A stretch of DNA of 64,000 bases from JADJDM01 sp044352985 (GTDB lineage: Bacteria; Bacteroidota; Bacteroidia; B-17B0; Aurantibacillaceae). This document shows positions 45,295-53,585 of this stretch, piece after piece. Below the pieces are notes generated by a model. The model was not told the DNA's origin. It saw only the letters and a program-made list of their open reading frames with translations, and ran no database searches. A program made the translations under genes and the position numbers. The DNA lies in the NCBI GenBank assembly GCA_044352985.1, contig JBILCU010000004.1:124001-188000 (forward strand), in the 5' to 3' direction. How positions within the stretch are numbered: the first letter of the stretch is position 1; each line of letters opens with the position of its first letter.

Positions 45295-46347
45295 ATGGAT
45301 ATGGAAAACAAAATGTTAAGAGAAATTGCTGAAGTAAACAGCAAAATGATGAAAGGTTATGATACTCTTTCTCAAATTAATGAAGTTGAAATTGGATTAA
45401 CTCCTAAAACAGAGGTTTATGCTGAGGATAAAATGAAACTTTATCATTACGATAGAGAAACTGAAGCTGAAGTAAAAACTCCAGTTTTAATTGTTTATGC
45501 TTTGGTGAATACTTATAAAATGCTTGATTTACAGCCTGACAGAAGTTATATTAAAAATCTGTTGGATATGGGATTGGATGTGTATTTAATTGATTGGGGA
45601 TACCCTTCTAAAATTGACCGATATTTAAGTATTGATGATTATGTGAATGGTTACATTAACAATAGTGTTGATTATATTCGTAAAAAGCATAAAACAGAAA
45701 AAGTTAATATCATTAGTATTTGTCAGGGTGGAACATTAAGTTTAATTTATTCAGCTTTACATCCTAATAAAATCAAAAATTTGATTACTCAGGTTACTCC
45801 AGTTGATTTTAGCACAAATGATGGTTTGCTTTTTAAATGGAGCAAAGACATGGACTTTGATAAGTTAGTAGATGGTTATAATGGATTAATACCAGGTAAT
45901 TTTTTAAATGATGCATTTTCATTGTTGAAACCAACCATGAAATTCATTAAACAACAATCTTTAATGAGCAGTTTAGACGATAAAGATAAATTAATGATGT
46001 TCTTGCGTATGGAGAAATGGATTGCCGATAGCCCTGATCAAGCAGGTGAGTGCTTCAGGCAATTTATGAAAGATTTATATCAACAAAATAAGTTGATTAA
46101 AGGTGAGTTAATGGTAAATGGCAAAAAGGTTAGTTTAAAAAATATTAAAGCATCTGTATTAAATATATATGCTTCAGAAGACCATTTAGTACCACCAGCA
46201 GCATCTATTCCTTTAAACGAAAACTTAACTTCTGAAAACGAATCTGTTTGCTTTAAAGGTGGACACATTGGTGTTTTTGTAGGCAGTAAATCTCAAAAAG
46301 AATTAGCTCCAAAAGTTGTAGATTTTTTAAAGAAAAGAGACAAATAA
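45295..46347 (+). CDS. phaC: Class III poly(3-hydroxyalkanoate) synthase subunit PhaC
   Basis: 350 residues with the alpha/beta-hydrolase fold. The lipase-like box is SICQGG with catalytic Cys143; Asp296 lies in SEDHLVPP and His324 in KGGHIGVFVG. Spacing and length agree with class III PhaC (Cys149/Asp302/His331 in Allochromatium). It polymerises hydroxyacyl-CoA with PhaE. The ATG at 45295 has a second in-frame ATG at 45301. PHA synthases are uncommon in Bacteroidota. Bounded by terminators on both sides. Confidence 0.95.
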   Translation: MDMENKMLREIAEVNSKMMKGYDTLSQINEVEIGLTPKTEVYAEDKMKLYHYDRETEAEVKTPVLIVYALVNTYKMLDLQPDRSYIKNLLDMGLDVYLIDWGYPSKIDRYLSIDDYVNGYINNSVDYIRKKHKTEKVNIISICQGGTLSLIYSALHPNKIKNLITQVTPVDFSTNDGLLFKWSKDMDFDKLVDGYNGLIPGNFLNDAFSLLKPTMKFIKQQSLMSSLDDKDKLMMFLRMEKWIADSPDQAGECFRQFMKDLYQQNKLIKGELMVNGKKVSLKNIKASVLNIYASEDHLVPPAASIPLNENLTSENESVCFKGGHIGVFVGSKSQKELAPKVVDFLKKRDK

Positions 46348-46355
46348 AATGATTA

Positions 46356-46384
46356 AAAAAACCCCCGATTTTAGGGGGTTTTTT
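46356..46384. terminator. Bidirectional terminator between phaC and the small unknown gene
   Basis: Stem of six A plus CCCCC (46356-46366) with GGGGG plus six T (46374-46384) and a seven-base loop. It serves phaC on the plus strand and the converging gene at 46392 on the minus strand. Confidence 0.88.
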
Positions 46385-46391
46385 GTTTTAA

Positions 46392-46637
46392 TCAACTTAA
46401 CATTGAATTGTATTCAGATGCCGTAATTTCTTCAATCTGATCAAAACTTTTTTTACATAAATCCAAAATAAAATTTAGCTCAGGAAATTGTACAGCATTA
46501 ATTATTCTGTGAATTTTTTTGGTGCCAATTAACTGAATTTCCTCAAATTGTTTAAGCGAATTTATTTTAAAATAATTTTTACCATTTTTATACTTTCTGT
46601 AAATTGGAAAATCATATTCATCAACATTAAAATTCAT
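46392..46637 (-). CDS. Small unknown protein divergent from the nuclease gene
   Basis: 81 residues, no signal peptide or membrane segment; not recognised. It is rich in Lys, Tyr and Ile (YKNGKNYFKINSLKQFEEIQ). Its start codon shares the CATG at 46635-46638 with the start codon of the AddB-like gene. It is read as a gene because it has the typical codon composition and the terminator at its end. Function unknown. Confidence 0.7.
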   Translation of the reverse strand: MNFNVDEYDFPIYRKYKNGKNYFKINSLKQFEEIQLIGTKKIHRIINAVQFPELNFILDLCKKSFDQIEEITASEYNSMLS

Positions 46638-49488
46638 GACAACATCTTTTTTATATAAAACTGCAAGTTACATAAAAGATCACTTATCTGATAATACCCG
46701 TCAAGTGTTGGTTGTTTTACCAAATAGAAGAGGAGCATTGTTTTTAAAAAGATATTTGAGTAAAGTATATCAGAAAACAATTTGGTTGCCTAAAATAATA
46801 AGTGTTGAAGAATTTATAAGTGATTTATCCGGATTAAAAAATGCAGATGCGATATTAATGAGTGTTTTGCTTTACGAAAGTTACCTCGAAATCATGCAAA
46901 CTAAAGCTGAAACATACGATCAATTTATTAAATGGAGTGATATGATGATTCAGGATTTTAATGAAGTTGACAGATATTTGGTAAATGCGGATGAATTGTA
47001 TAAAAATTTAAGCAACATTAAAGAAATTGAACATTGGAGTTTAGGTAGAGAAGATAAATCTACTTTACAATTAAATTACCTTGAATTTATGGCTTCTGTT
47101 GGTGAAATTTATAAGTTATTTCAGCAAAAATTATTACAAAAAGGTATTGCCTACCAAGGTTTAGCTTATCGAAAAGCAGTAGAAAATATAACAAAAATCA
47201 AATTTTATGAGCATTATAATTCGTTTGTATTTGCAGGCTTTAATGCCTTAAATAAATCGGAAGAACTGATTTTTGATTATTTCAAAAAAAATAAAAAAAG
47301 TCATTTTCTATGTGACGGTGATGAATTTTATGTGAATAATGAACAACACGAAGCTGGGCATTTTTTAAGAAAATATTTGAAATCAGATTTATTTAACAAA
47401 GCAACTTTTATTGAGAATTACTACAAAACTATCGAGAAAAACATTGAAATCATTGGAGCTTCTCAAAACATGTCGCAAGTAACAGTAGCTGCAGAAATCA
47501 TTAAAAAATGGGTTTATTCGGGAGTTGAATTAAATAATACGGCTATTGTTTTATGTGATGAAAGTTTGCTTTTTCCTTTATTACATGTTTTGCCCGAAGA
47601 AATATCAGAGTTAAATGTCTCGCTTGAATTTCCGTTGTTTAAAAGTACCTTGTTTGACCTCGTTTTGCAATTATGTAATCTTCATATTAATAAAAAACAA
47701 AGCAGAACTACTGATTTAATATATTATAAAGATATTTTAAAAGTCATTCAAAACCCTTATTTCACTATGTTATTAAGCGATTCTAGAAAAATTAATAACA
47801 TAAAGAAAAAAATTACAGATAAAAACACTTCCTATTTTACTAATAAACAAATAGAAGATTTATTTGAAGCTGAATTTACTAGTATCAGTTATCTTTTTAC
47901 AGATTGGCCTAATCCAATTTTTGCAGTACAGCAATTACATAAGTTAGGCGAATCTATTTTAGAAATAAACAATAACAACGAAAAAAAAGCTATTTCATTA
48001 GAAACTGAATTTATAATTGAATACATTAAACTCATTAATCAATTACATCTGTCGATTGCAAATGTGAGTTACATCACCGAATTAAAAACATTACGAAGAA
48101 TTATTCAGCAATTACAACGAAATGCATCAGTTCCATTTTATGGAGAACCATTAAAAGGACTTCAAATAATGGGTGTTTTAGAAACCCGAACACTTGACTT
48201 TGAAAATGTGATTTTAATATCTGTTAATGAGTCTATTTTACCATCAGGTAAAAGCAATTCATCCTTTTTGCCTTACGATTTAAAAAAGCATGTAAAACTT
48301 CCAGTTTTTCAAGATAAAGATGCAGTTTATGCTTACCATTTTTACAGATTATTACAAGGAGCAAAAAATATTGGATTAGTTTACAATACCGAATCAGATA
48401 CAATGGGAAAAGGCGAGAAGAGTCGCTTTATTACACAGCTAATTAATGAATTACCATTAATTAATAATCGAGTTAAGTTAAATCAATTTATTGCATCTTC
48501 AGCAGATCAAATAGAGCACACAAACAGGGTGATTAATATTGATAAAACAGAAGAGCATCTAAAATACATTGCATTAAAGGCTGCAAATACCGAAAAATCA
48601 GGATTTTCAGCTTCCTTATTCAATAATTACCGTGATTGCAGTTTGCGATTTTACTTTAATTATGTTTCAAGGATTAAAGAACAAAATTCGGTTGAGGAAA
48701 ATATAGAAAATAATACCATGGGAACCATTTTACATGAGGTTCTCGAAAATTGTTACAAACCATTTATAAACCAAATAGTTCCAAAAGAATTATTGGTAAA
48801 AAAAACTAAACAGATTAAGGAATTCACCCGAACTGCATTTAAAAATAGGTTTACTGAAAGTGATTTTGAGTATGGTAAAAATTATTTGGCATTTGAAACG
48901 GTACAATTGTATGCAACACGGCTTTTAAATAGAGATGCAGATTATATTGATTATCTGAAGTTAAGAAATGATGATTTACATATAGTTGCTTTGGAAGAAG
49001 AATTAACGCATTGTTTAATTATTCAAGGTGATGAGAAAATACATGAAGTTAAAATAACAGGTATATGTGATAGAATTGATCGTTCTAAAAATCTGTTTCG
49101 AATAGTTGATTACAAATCTTCCAGTGGAGATAAGGATGTTTTTTTATTTGAATCGATGGAACAACTTTTTAAAGGTGAAAAGCATAGTAAAATGTTTCAG
49201 TTGTTTATTTATGCATGGCTTTGCTGGAAAAATAAACTATGTAAAACAAACGAAATTTTTCCATGTATTATTCCATTCAGAAGTTCAAAAGGCGAATTAC
49301 TGGGATTAACTAAAAAAGAGGATAAACAAGAAGTGCGACTTGTTTTTACAGATGATTTACTACAGGAATTTGAATTTCACTTAATTAAACTAATTGAGGA
49401 AATTTTTAATCCATCGAAACCTTTCAATCAAACAGAAAATTTTGATAATTGCCAATTTTGCACATATTCGATTTTGTGTAAGAGATAA
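46636..49488 (+). CDS. AddB-like nuclease/inactivated helicase with Fe-S PD-(D/E)XK domain
   Basis: 950 residues. The N-terminal half resembles an inactivated superfamily I helicase (RQVLVVLPNRRGALFLKRYL) and lacks a Walker A loop. The C-terminal PD-(D/E)XK nuclease (from about 660) has HEVLE, RIVDYKSSSGD and KMFQLFIYAWL. Four cysteines frame it, one in NYRDCSLRF and three in CQFCTYSILC, as in the iron-sulphur site of AddB. An AddA-type partner should lie outside the window. Probable role in double-strand break repair. Confidence 0.85.
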   Translation: MTTSFLYKTASYIKDHLSDNTRQVLVVLPNRRGALFLKRYLSKVYQKTIWLPKIISVEEFISDLSGLKNADAILMSVLLYESYLEIMQTKAETYDQFIKWSDMMIQDFNEVDRYLVNADELYKNLSNIKEIEHWSLGREDKSTLQLNYLEFMASVGEIYKLFQQKLLQKGIAYQGLAYRKAVENITKIKFYEHYNSFVFAGFNALNKSEELIFDYFKKNKKSHFLCDGDEFYVNNEQHEAGHFLRKYLKSDLFNKATFIENYYKTIEKNIEIIGASQNMSQVTVAAEIIKKWVYSGVELNNTAIVLCDESLLFPLLHVLPEEISELNVSLEFPLFKSTLFDLVLQLCNLHINKKQSRTTDLIYYKDILKVIQNPYFTMLLSDSRKINNIKKKITDKNTSYFTNKQIEDLFEAEFTSISYLFTDWPNPIFAVQQLHKLGESILEINNNNEKKAISLETEFIIEYIKLINQLHLSIANVSYITELKTLRRIIQQLQRNASVPFYGEPLKGLQIMGVLETRTLDFENVILISVNESILPSGKSNSSFLPYDLKKHVKLPVFQDKDAVYAYHFYRLLQGAKNIGLVYNTESDTMGKGEKSRFITQLINELPLINNRVKLNQFIASSADQIEHTNRVINIDKTEEHLKYIALKAANTEKSGFSASLFNNYRDCSLRFYFNYVSRIKEQNSVEENIENNTMGTILHEVLENCYKPFINQIVPKELLVKKTKQIKEFTRTAFKNRFTESDFEYGKNYLAFETVQLYATRLLNRDADYIDYLKLRNDDLHIVALEEELTHCLIIQGDEKIHEVKITGICDRIDRSKNLFRIVDYKSSSGDKDVFLFESMEQLFKGEKHSKMFQLFIYAWLCWKNKLCKTNEIFPCIIPFRSSKGELLGLTKKEDKQEVRLVFTDDLLQEFEFHLIKLIEEIFNPSKPFNQTENFDNCQFCTYSILCKR

Positions 49489-49489
49489 A

Positions 49490-50410
49490 TTATTCGTTTT
49501 CCTCTAACCCATTTAAATTAACCGAGATTACTCGCTCCGGCTGACGCCACGGCGCAAAGCCCGTTTTTAAAAGAATTACTTGGCCACTTGGGCCTGCAAC
49601 ATAAGTAATAAAACCTGCAGCTAACGAAAAATCTTGCCCTCGGCGAATTAAATAAATACTTCTCGTAAAAGGATAATCTCCGGTTTGAATATTACTTTGA
49701 TCTGGATAATAAGCTAGTTTATCGTTGTTTTTTGAAACCGCAATGATTTTAAAATTAGATTTAATGAATTTACAAATGCTATCGTCAGAATCGCTGATCT
49801 GAGTATAATCAATAATGCCAATGGAGTTTTTGTTTTTTTGAATTCGTTGAATTAAATCATTAAAATTTTCAGCAGCAAAACAATTTTTTCCAATTGATCC
49901 TTTAACCAATGAATCTCTTAAAAAAATAGCAGACGAAGATTGTTTGTTTTCAAAAATGCAGTATTTATAAGTTGTTTTGCTAGTATCGCCACTTAAAAGT
50001 TGTTTTAATAAAGTTGTGCTGATTACAGTGTCAATAACCTCTTTAGAAGCAATAAAAACAATAGCACTTTTAGCAATGAAAGATTTATTTAGAGTAATGT
50101 TGGATTGCTTGAATAAACGTTCTTCCTGATCACTCAGATTTCTGCTAATAGCAATTGTTTTACATTTATTCTCATGCAACGATTTTATAACATTTGTTTC
50201 TTCAGTATACTCAAAATTGATTTTTGCATTAGGATAAATTTTCATGAAAGTATATGCTTGATTTTCGAGCATAGATATTAAACCGGCATCTGCAAAAACA
50301 GTTAAAGAACCTGAAGTTGGTGTATCCAAAGCAGCATGTTCTTCTTGTGTTTGACAGGAAAAAAAAAGTGTAATGAAGACAATAATGAAAATAAAATTAT
50401 TCTTCATCAT
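49490..50410 (-). CDS. PstS-like phosphate-binding-fold lipoprotein
   Basis: 306 residues from the ATG at 50410 (or 50407). Signal peptide with lipobox FFSC (Cys18). A type II periplasmic-binding fold follows: SLTVFADAGLISMLENQA, ISRNLSDQEE, SIGIIDYTQIS and DYPFTRSIYLIRR, the last being a PstS-family mark. No PstC/A/B genes are adjacent. It is the last gene of the ABC exporter operon, and its ATG lies inside the 3' end of the small membrane protein gene. The longer frame starting at 50479 is not used because it would overlap that gene. Confidence 0.82.
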   Translation of the reverse strand: MMKNNFIFIIVFITLFFSCQTQEEHAALDTPTSGSLTVFADAGLISMLENQAYTFMKIYPNAKINFEYTEETNVIKSLHENKCKTIAISRNLSDQEERLFKQSNITLNKSFIAKSAIVFIASKEVIDTVISTTLLKQLLSGDTSKTTYKYCIFENKQSSSAIFLRDSLVKGSIGKNCFAAENFNDLIQRIQKNKNSIGIIDYTQISDSDDSICKFIKSNFKIIAVSKNNDKLAYYPDQSNIQTGDYPFTRSIYLIRRGQDFSLAAGFITYVAGPSGQVILLKTGFAPWRQPERVISVNLNGLEENE

Positions 50411-50624
50411 TTCTATTCTTTTTAAATTGCTGATAAACACGAGTTCCTCTAAAGATGGAATAAACCAAAAAAATCCCACCTAAATAGGTTCTGTTTGGTG
50501 AAGGCAAATTATCAATTAAATAACTAGTGAAGAGTAAACCCATTCCCATAAAAAAAATCAGGATACTCATTAATAAACCAACATACCAATATGTTTTTTG
50601 AAACAAACTCAGACTCATGCTCAT
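50397..50624 (-). CDS. Small two-helix membrane protein
   Basis: 75 residues with two membrane helices (about 12-35 and 46-60) and a charged tail. Unknown family; small YxxG-containing integral proteins in this position are frequent in Bacteroidota. It overlaps the ABC transporter stop by 4 bases (ATGA) and the PstS-like start by 11-14 bases, so the three are translationally coupled. Confidence 0.8.
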   Translation of the reverse strand: MSMSLSLFQKTYWYVGLLMSILIFFMGMGLLFTSYLIDNLPSPNRTYLGGIFLVYSIFRGTRVYQQFKKNRNDEE

Positions 50625-52456
50625 GCTACGGATGAAAGATCATATTGTAATCTACATAAACTTTTATATAAACCATCTTCAAGCTTAATTAGTTCTTCGT
50701 GAGTGCCGCTTTCAATAATTTCGCCTTTTTCGAGAACAATAATTTTATCCGCATTTCTGATGGTTGATAAACGATGAGCAATTACAATACTTGTTCTGCC
50801 TTGCATTAGTGTATCCAATGCTTCCTGAACCATTCTTTCACTTTCGCTGTCTAAAGAGCTTGTTGCTTCATCTAAAATTAAAACCGAAGGGTTTTTTAAT
50901 ACCGCTCTTGCAATAGCAATGCGTTGGCGCTGACCACCTGAAAGCTGAATGCCACGCTCTCCAACTACAGTTTCAAATTTATCAGGAAAACTATCGATGA
51001 ATTCCAATGCATTGGCTTTGCGTGCAGCTTCGCTTATTTCTTCTAGTGTTGCATCCGGATTACCATAAGCAATGTTCTGTTTTATGGTTCCGGCAAACAA
51101 AATTACATCTTGTGGAACAATAGCCATTTGGTCGCGCAATGCAGTAAGAGAATTGTCTTTTGTATTTTTACCATTCAATAAAATGTTACCGTTAACAGGA
51201 TCATAAAATCGTAAAACCAATGAAGCTATGGTTGATTTACCCGAACCACTAGGGCCAACAAGTGCAATAGTTTGACCGGCATTTGCTTTAAACGAAATGT
51301 TTTTTAGTACCTCAAAATCTGGACGGGTAGGGTAGTGGAAACTTACCCTGTCGAAAGTAATTTCGCTTGACGCAGCACGTTGTTTTGGTGTTGATTTAAA
51401 TTCTAAATCTATCTTTTCATTAGTATCGTCAATTAATTCAAACACGCGATCAGTTGCACCCAATGCACGTTGTATAGAAGCAATTTGTTCAGGTAATCCG
51501 GCTAATGAACCGGCTACAAATAAGGCAAGCATTAAAAAAATTCCAAACTCTTCAGCAGAAATTACATTTTCGTTTTTTAGCATCAACATTTTCCATAAAA
51601 TAAAAAATACTGAACCAAAAATTACCGTAATGATAAAGGCAAAAAACGAACCTCTGAAAATACCGTATTTTATACCGAATTCACGAATCTGATTTATTTT
51701 TTCCTGGTAGCGATTGATTTCAAATTTTTCGTTGGTAAATGTTTTTACATTACTAATTCCTGTAAGCGCTTCTCCTATAATAACATTAGATTCTGCAATT
51801 TTTTCTTGAAACGATTTAGAATAACCTCTGATTTTTTTTCCGAATAAAATAGCCAAAACTGTAATGGGTGGAATGATAACTATAAACCAAATCGCAATCT
51901 GCCAATTGGTGAAATAAACTAAAGCGCATAAACCACCAATACCTACAATGGTTTGTCGTATAAATTCAGCGATGTTTATAGTAAATGCTTCAGAAATCAT
52001 GTTGATATCGGTTGCCATTCTGCTACTCAATTCAGATACCTGATTTTTACTGTAAAACTGCATTGGCATTTGTATAAGTTTAGAAAAAGCATCCGTTCTC
52101 AATCCTTTTAAAATGTTTTCGGTAACACGTGAAAACATGAATACTCTACCGAATGAAAAAAATCCTTGAATTAATAAGATGATTAAAAGTAAAAAGCCGG
52201 TTTGTTTTAATTGTGCTTCCATACTATCTTTTGAAATACCGGTTTCACCAAAAAAGCTGAAAAGTTTACCCGATAAAATCGGAAATACCAATCCAACAAT
52301 CGCTGTACCTGCAAGGAAAAACATTCCTATGGCAAACTCCCATTTTTGACCTTTTAAATAAGTAAATAATCGTAAGGATTTTTTTAGGTTTTCCTTACTT
52401 AATTTTGCTTTTGGCAAATCTTCTTTTTTATCTCTGTCGAAGCCTCTTTTGGCCAT
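50621..52456 (-). CDS. MsbA-like ABC exporter (fused membrane and ATPase domains)
   Basis: 611 residues. Six membrane helices in the N-terminal half, then an ATPase domain with Walker A ALVGPSGSGKSTIASLV, Q-loop AIVPQDVILFAG, signature LSGGQRQRIAIARA, Walker B VLILDEATSSLDSES and H-loop IVIAHRLSTI. A full half-transporter, expected to dimerise and export lipid or drug-like molecules. First gene of the operon with the small membrane protein and the PstS-like lipoprotein. A promoter (-7 TACTTTTG) lies just upstream. Confidence 0.93.
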   Translation of the reverse strand: MAKRGFDRDKKEDLPKAKLSKENLKKSLRLFTYLKGQKWEFAIGMFFLAGTAIVGLVFPILSGKLFSFFGETGISKDSMEAQLKQTGFLLLIILLIQGFFSFGRVFMFSRVTENILKGLRTDAFSKLIQMPMQFYSKNQVSELSSRMATDINMISEAFTINIAEFIRQTIVGIGGLCALVYFTNWQIAIWFIVIIPPITVLAILFGKKIRGYSKSFQEKIAESNVIIGEALTGISNVKTFTNEKFEINRYQEKINQIREFGIKYGIFRGSFFAFIITVIFGSVFFILWKMLMLKNENVISAEEFGIFLMLALFVAGSLAGLPEQIASIQRALGATDRVFELIDDTNEKIDLEFKSTPKQRAASSEITFDRVSFHYPTRPDFEVLKNISFKANAGQTIALVGPSGSGKSTIASLVLRFYDPVNGNILLNGKNTKDNSLTALRDQMAIVPQDVILFAGTIKQNIAYGNPDATLEEISEAARKANALEFIDSFPDKFETVVGERGIQLSGGQRQRIAIARAVLKNPSVLILDEATSSLDSESERMVQEALDTLMQGRTSIVIAHRLSTIRNADKIIVLEKGEIIESGTHEELIKLEDGLYKSLCRLQYDLSSVA

Positions 52457-52473
52457 AGTTTGAAATTGAGTTG

Positions 52474-52481
52474 CAAAAGTA
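52474..52481 (-). promoter_or_regulatory. -7 promoter element of the ABC exporter operon
   Basis: Minus-strand TACTTTTG, a perfect TAnnTTTG match, 17 bases before the ATG at 52456. Divergent from the rpmH promoter. Confidence 0.5.
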
Positions 52482-52516
52482 ATAATATTGCTCCCTAAAA
52501 AAAGGTTTTTCGAAAA

Positions 52517-52547
52517 TTTGTGAATTGATAAAATCTTTTTAAATTTG
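52517..52547 (+). promoter_or_regulatory. rpmH promoter, canonical Bacteroidota type
   Basis: TTTG at 52517-52520 and TAAATTTG at 52540-52547 are separated by exactly 19 bases, the best match in the window to TTTG-N19-TAnnTTTG. The transcript should begin near 52552. Confidence 0.75.
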
Positions 52548-52593
52548 CAATCTTAATTTTAGAATTTTTTTAATCATTTAATAGAATAATAAT

Positions 52594-52749
52594 ATGAAAC
52601 GCACATTCCAACCATCACAGCGCAAACGCAGAAACAAGCATGGATTCCGTGAAAGAATGAGTTCTGCTAATGGACGCAGAGTTTTAGCTTCACGTAGATC
52701 AAGAGGCAGAAGAAAATTAACTGTATCTTCAGAAAAAACACACAAATAA
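52594..52749 (+). CDS. rpmH: Ribosomal protein bL34
   Basis: 51 residues (MKRTFQPSQRKRRNKHGFRE...), the classic L34 opening, highly basic, with RVLASRRSRGRRKLTVS. Part of the large ribosomal subunit. In many bacteria it sits next to rnpA and dnaA; here it is a single-gene unit with its own promoter and terminator. Confidence 0.97.
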   Translation: MKRTFQPSQRKRRNKHGFRERMSSANGRRVLASRRSRGRRKLTVSSEKTHK

Positions 52750-52770
52750 GATATTATTTCTCATTGAGTA

Positions 52771-52800
52771 AAAGCTGCTTTTTTTAAAAAAAGCAGCTTT
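52771..52800 (+). terminator. Terminator after rpmH
   Basis: Perfect 30-base inverted repeat, AAAGCTGC stem extended by A/T pairs, followed by T-run. Confidence 0.85.
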
Positions 52801-52919
52801 TTTGGTTTATAAGCAATAAAATCATCAACAATAGAAAGTTGATTAATAATTCTTATCGCTGTATTTCGTTAAATAAAATCTGAAAATTATCATTACATTA
52901 GTAACTTAAATTGTACGTA

Positions 52920-53582
52920 ATGGATTACAACACGCAGCTCCCTAAAATGATTATTCCGGAATATGGGAGAAACATACAGCAGATGATTAATTTCTGTTGT
53001 AGCATTGAAGATAGAGAAGAACGTAACAAATGTGCAAAGGCAATTATTCAAGTTATGGGGTCATTAAATCCTCACCTCAGAGATGTATCTGATTTTACAC
53101 ACAAGTTATGGGATCATTTATTCATTATTTCTGAATTTAAACTAGATGTTGATTCACCTTATCCAAAACCAAATCCTGAAACTTTTTATACATCACCCGA
53201 AATTGTTAACTATCCAAGCAAAAAGATAAAATACAAGCATTACGGTAAAACAATTGAAAATATTATTGATAAAGCGAAAGAATATCCTGAAGGTGCAGAA
53301 AAAGAAGAATTAAAAAAGGTAATTGCTAATAATCTAAAAAAATCTTACTTAACCTGGAATTCAAAAGACCTTATTTCTGATGATATTATTTTAAATCATT
53401 TAGTAGAACTTTCAGGAGGAACCTTAAAATTGACTGATGCATCTATTTTGAGTTCAAGTAATGAATGGGCAAGACGTCAGCATCAAAGTCAAGGACAACA
53501 TCAGGGGCCAAGACACAAACACAAAGGCAAACATCACAATAACCGTAACAGACATCAAAATAACAGAAACAAACCTTATTAA
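52920..53582 (+). CDS. DUF4290 protein
   Basis: 220 residues from the ATG at 52920. Conserved Bacteroidota family; the core (1-165) starts MDYNTQLPKMIIPEYGRNIQ and contains IEDREERNKCAKAIIQVMG. A basic His/Gln/Asn-rich tail follows (RHKHKGKHHNNRNRHQNNRN), probably disordered and perhaps nucleic acid- or metal-binding. Function unknown. Three bases separate it from murA, an arrangement often seen in this phylum and suggesting a link to envelope growth. A TTG three codons upstream is an alternative start. Confidence 0.85.
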   Translation: MDYNTQLPKMIIPEYGRNIQQMINFCCSIEDREERNKCAKAIIQVMGSLNPHLRDVSDFTHKLWDHLFIISEFKLDVDSPYPKPNPETFYTSPEIVNYPSKKIKYKHYGKTIENIIDKAKEYPEGAEKEELKKVIANNLKKSYLTWNSKDLISDDIILNHLVELSGGTLKLTDASILSSSNEWARRQHQSQGQHQGPRHKHKGKHHNNRNRHQNNRNKPY

Positions 53583-53585
53583 TTT

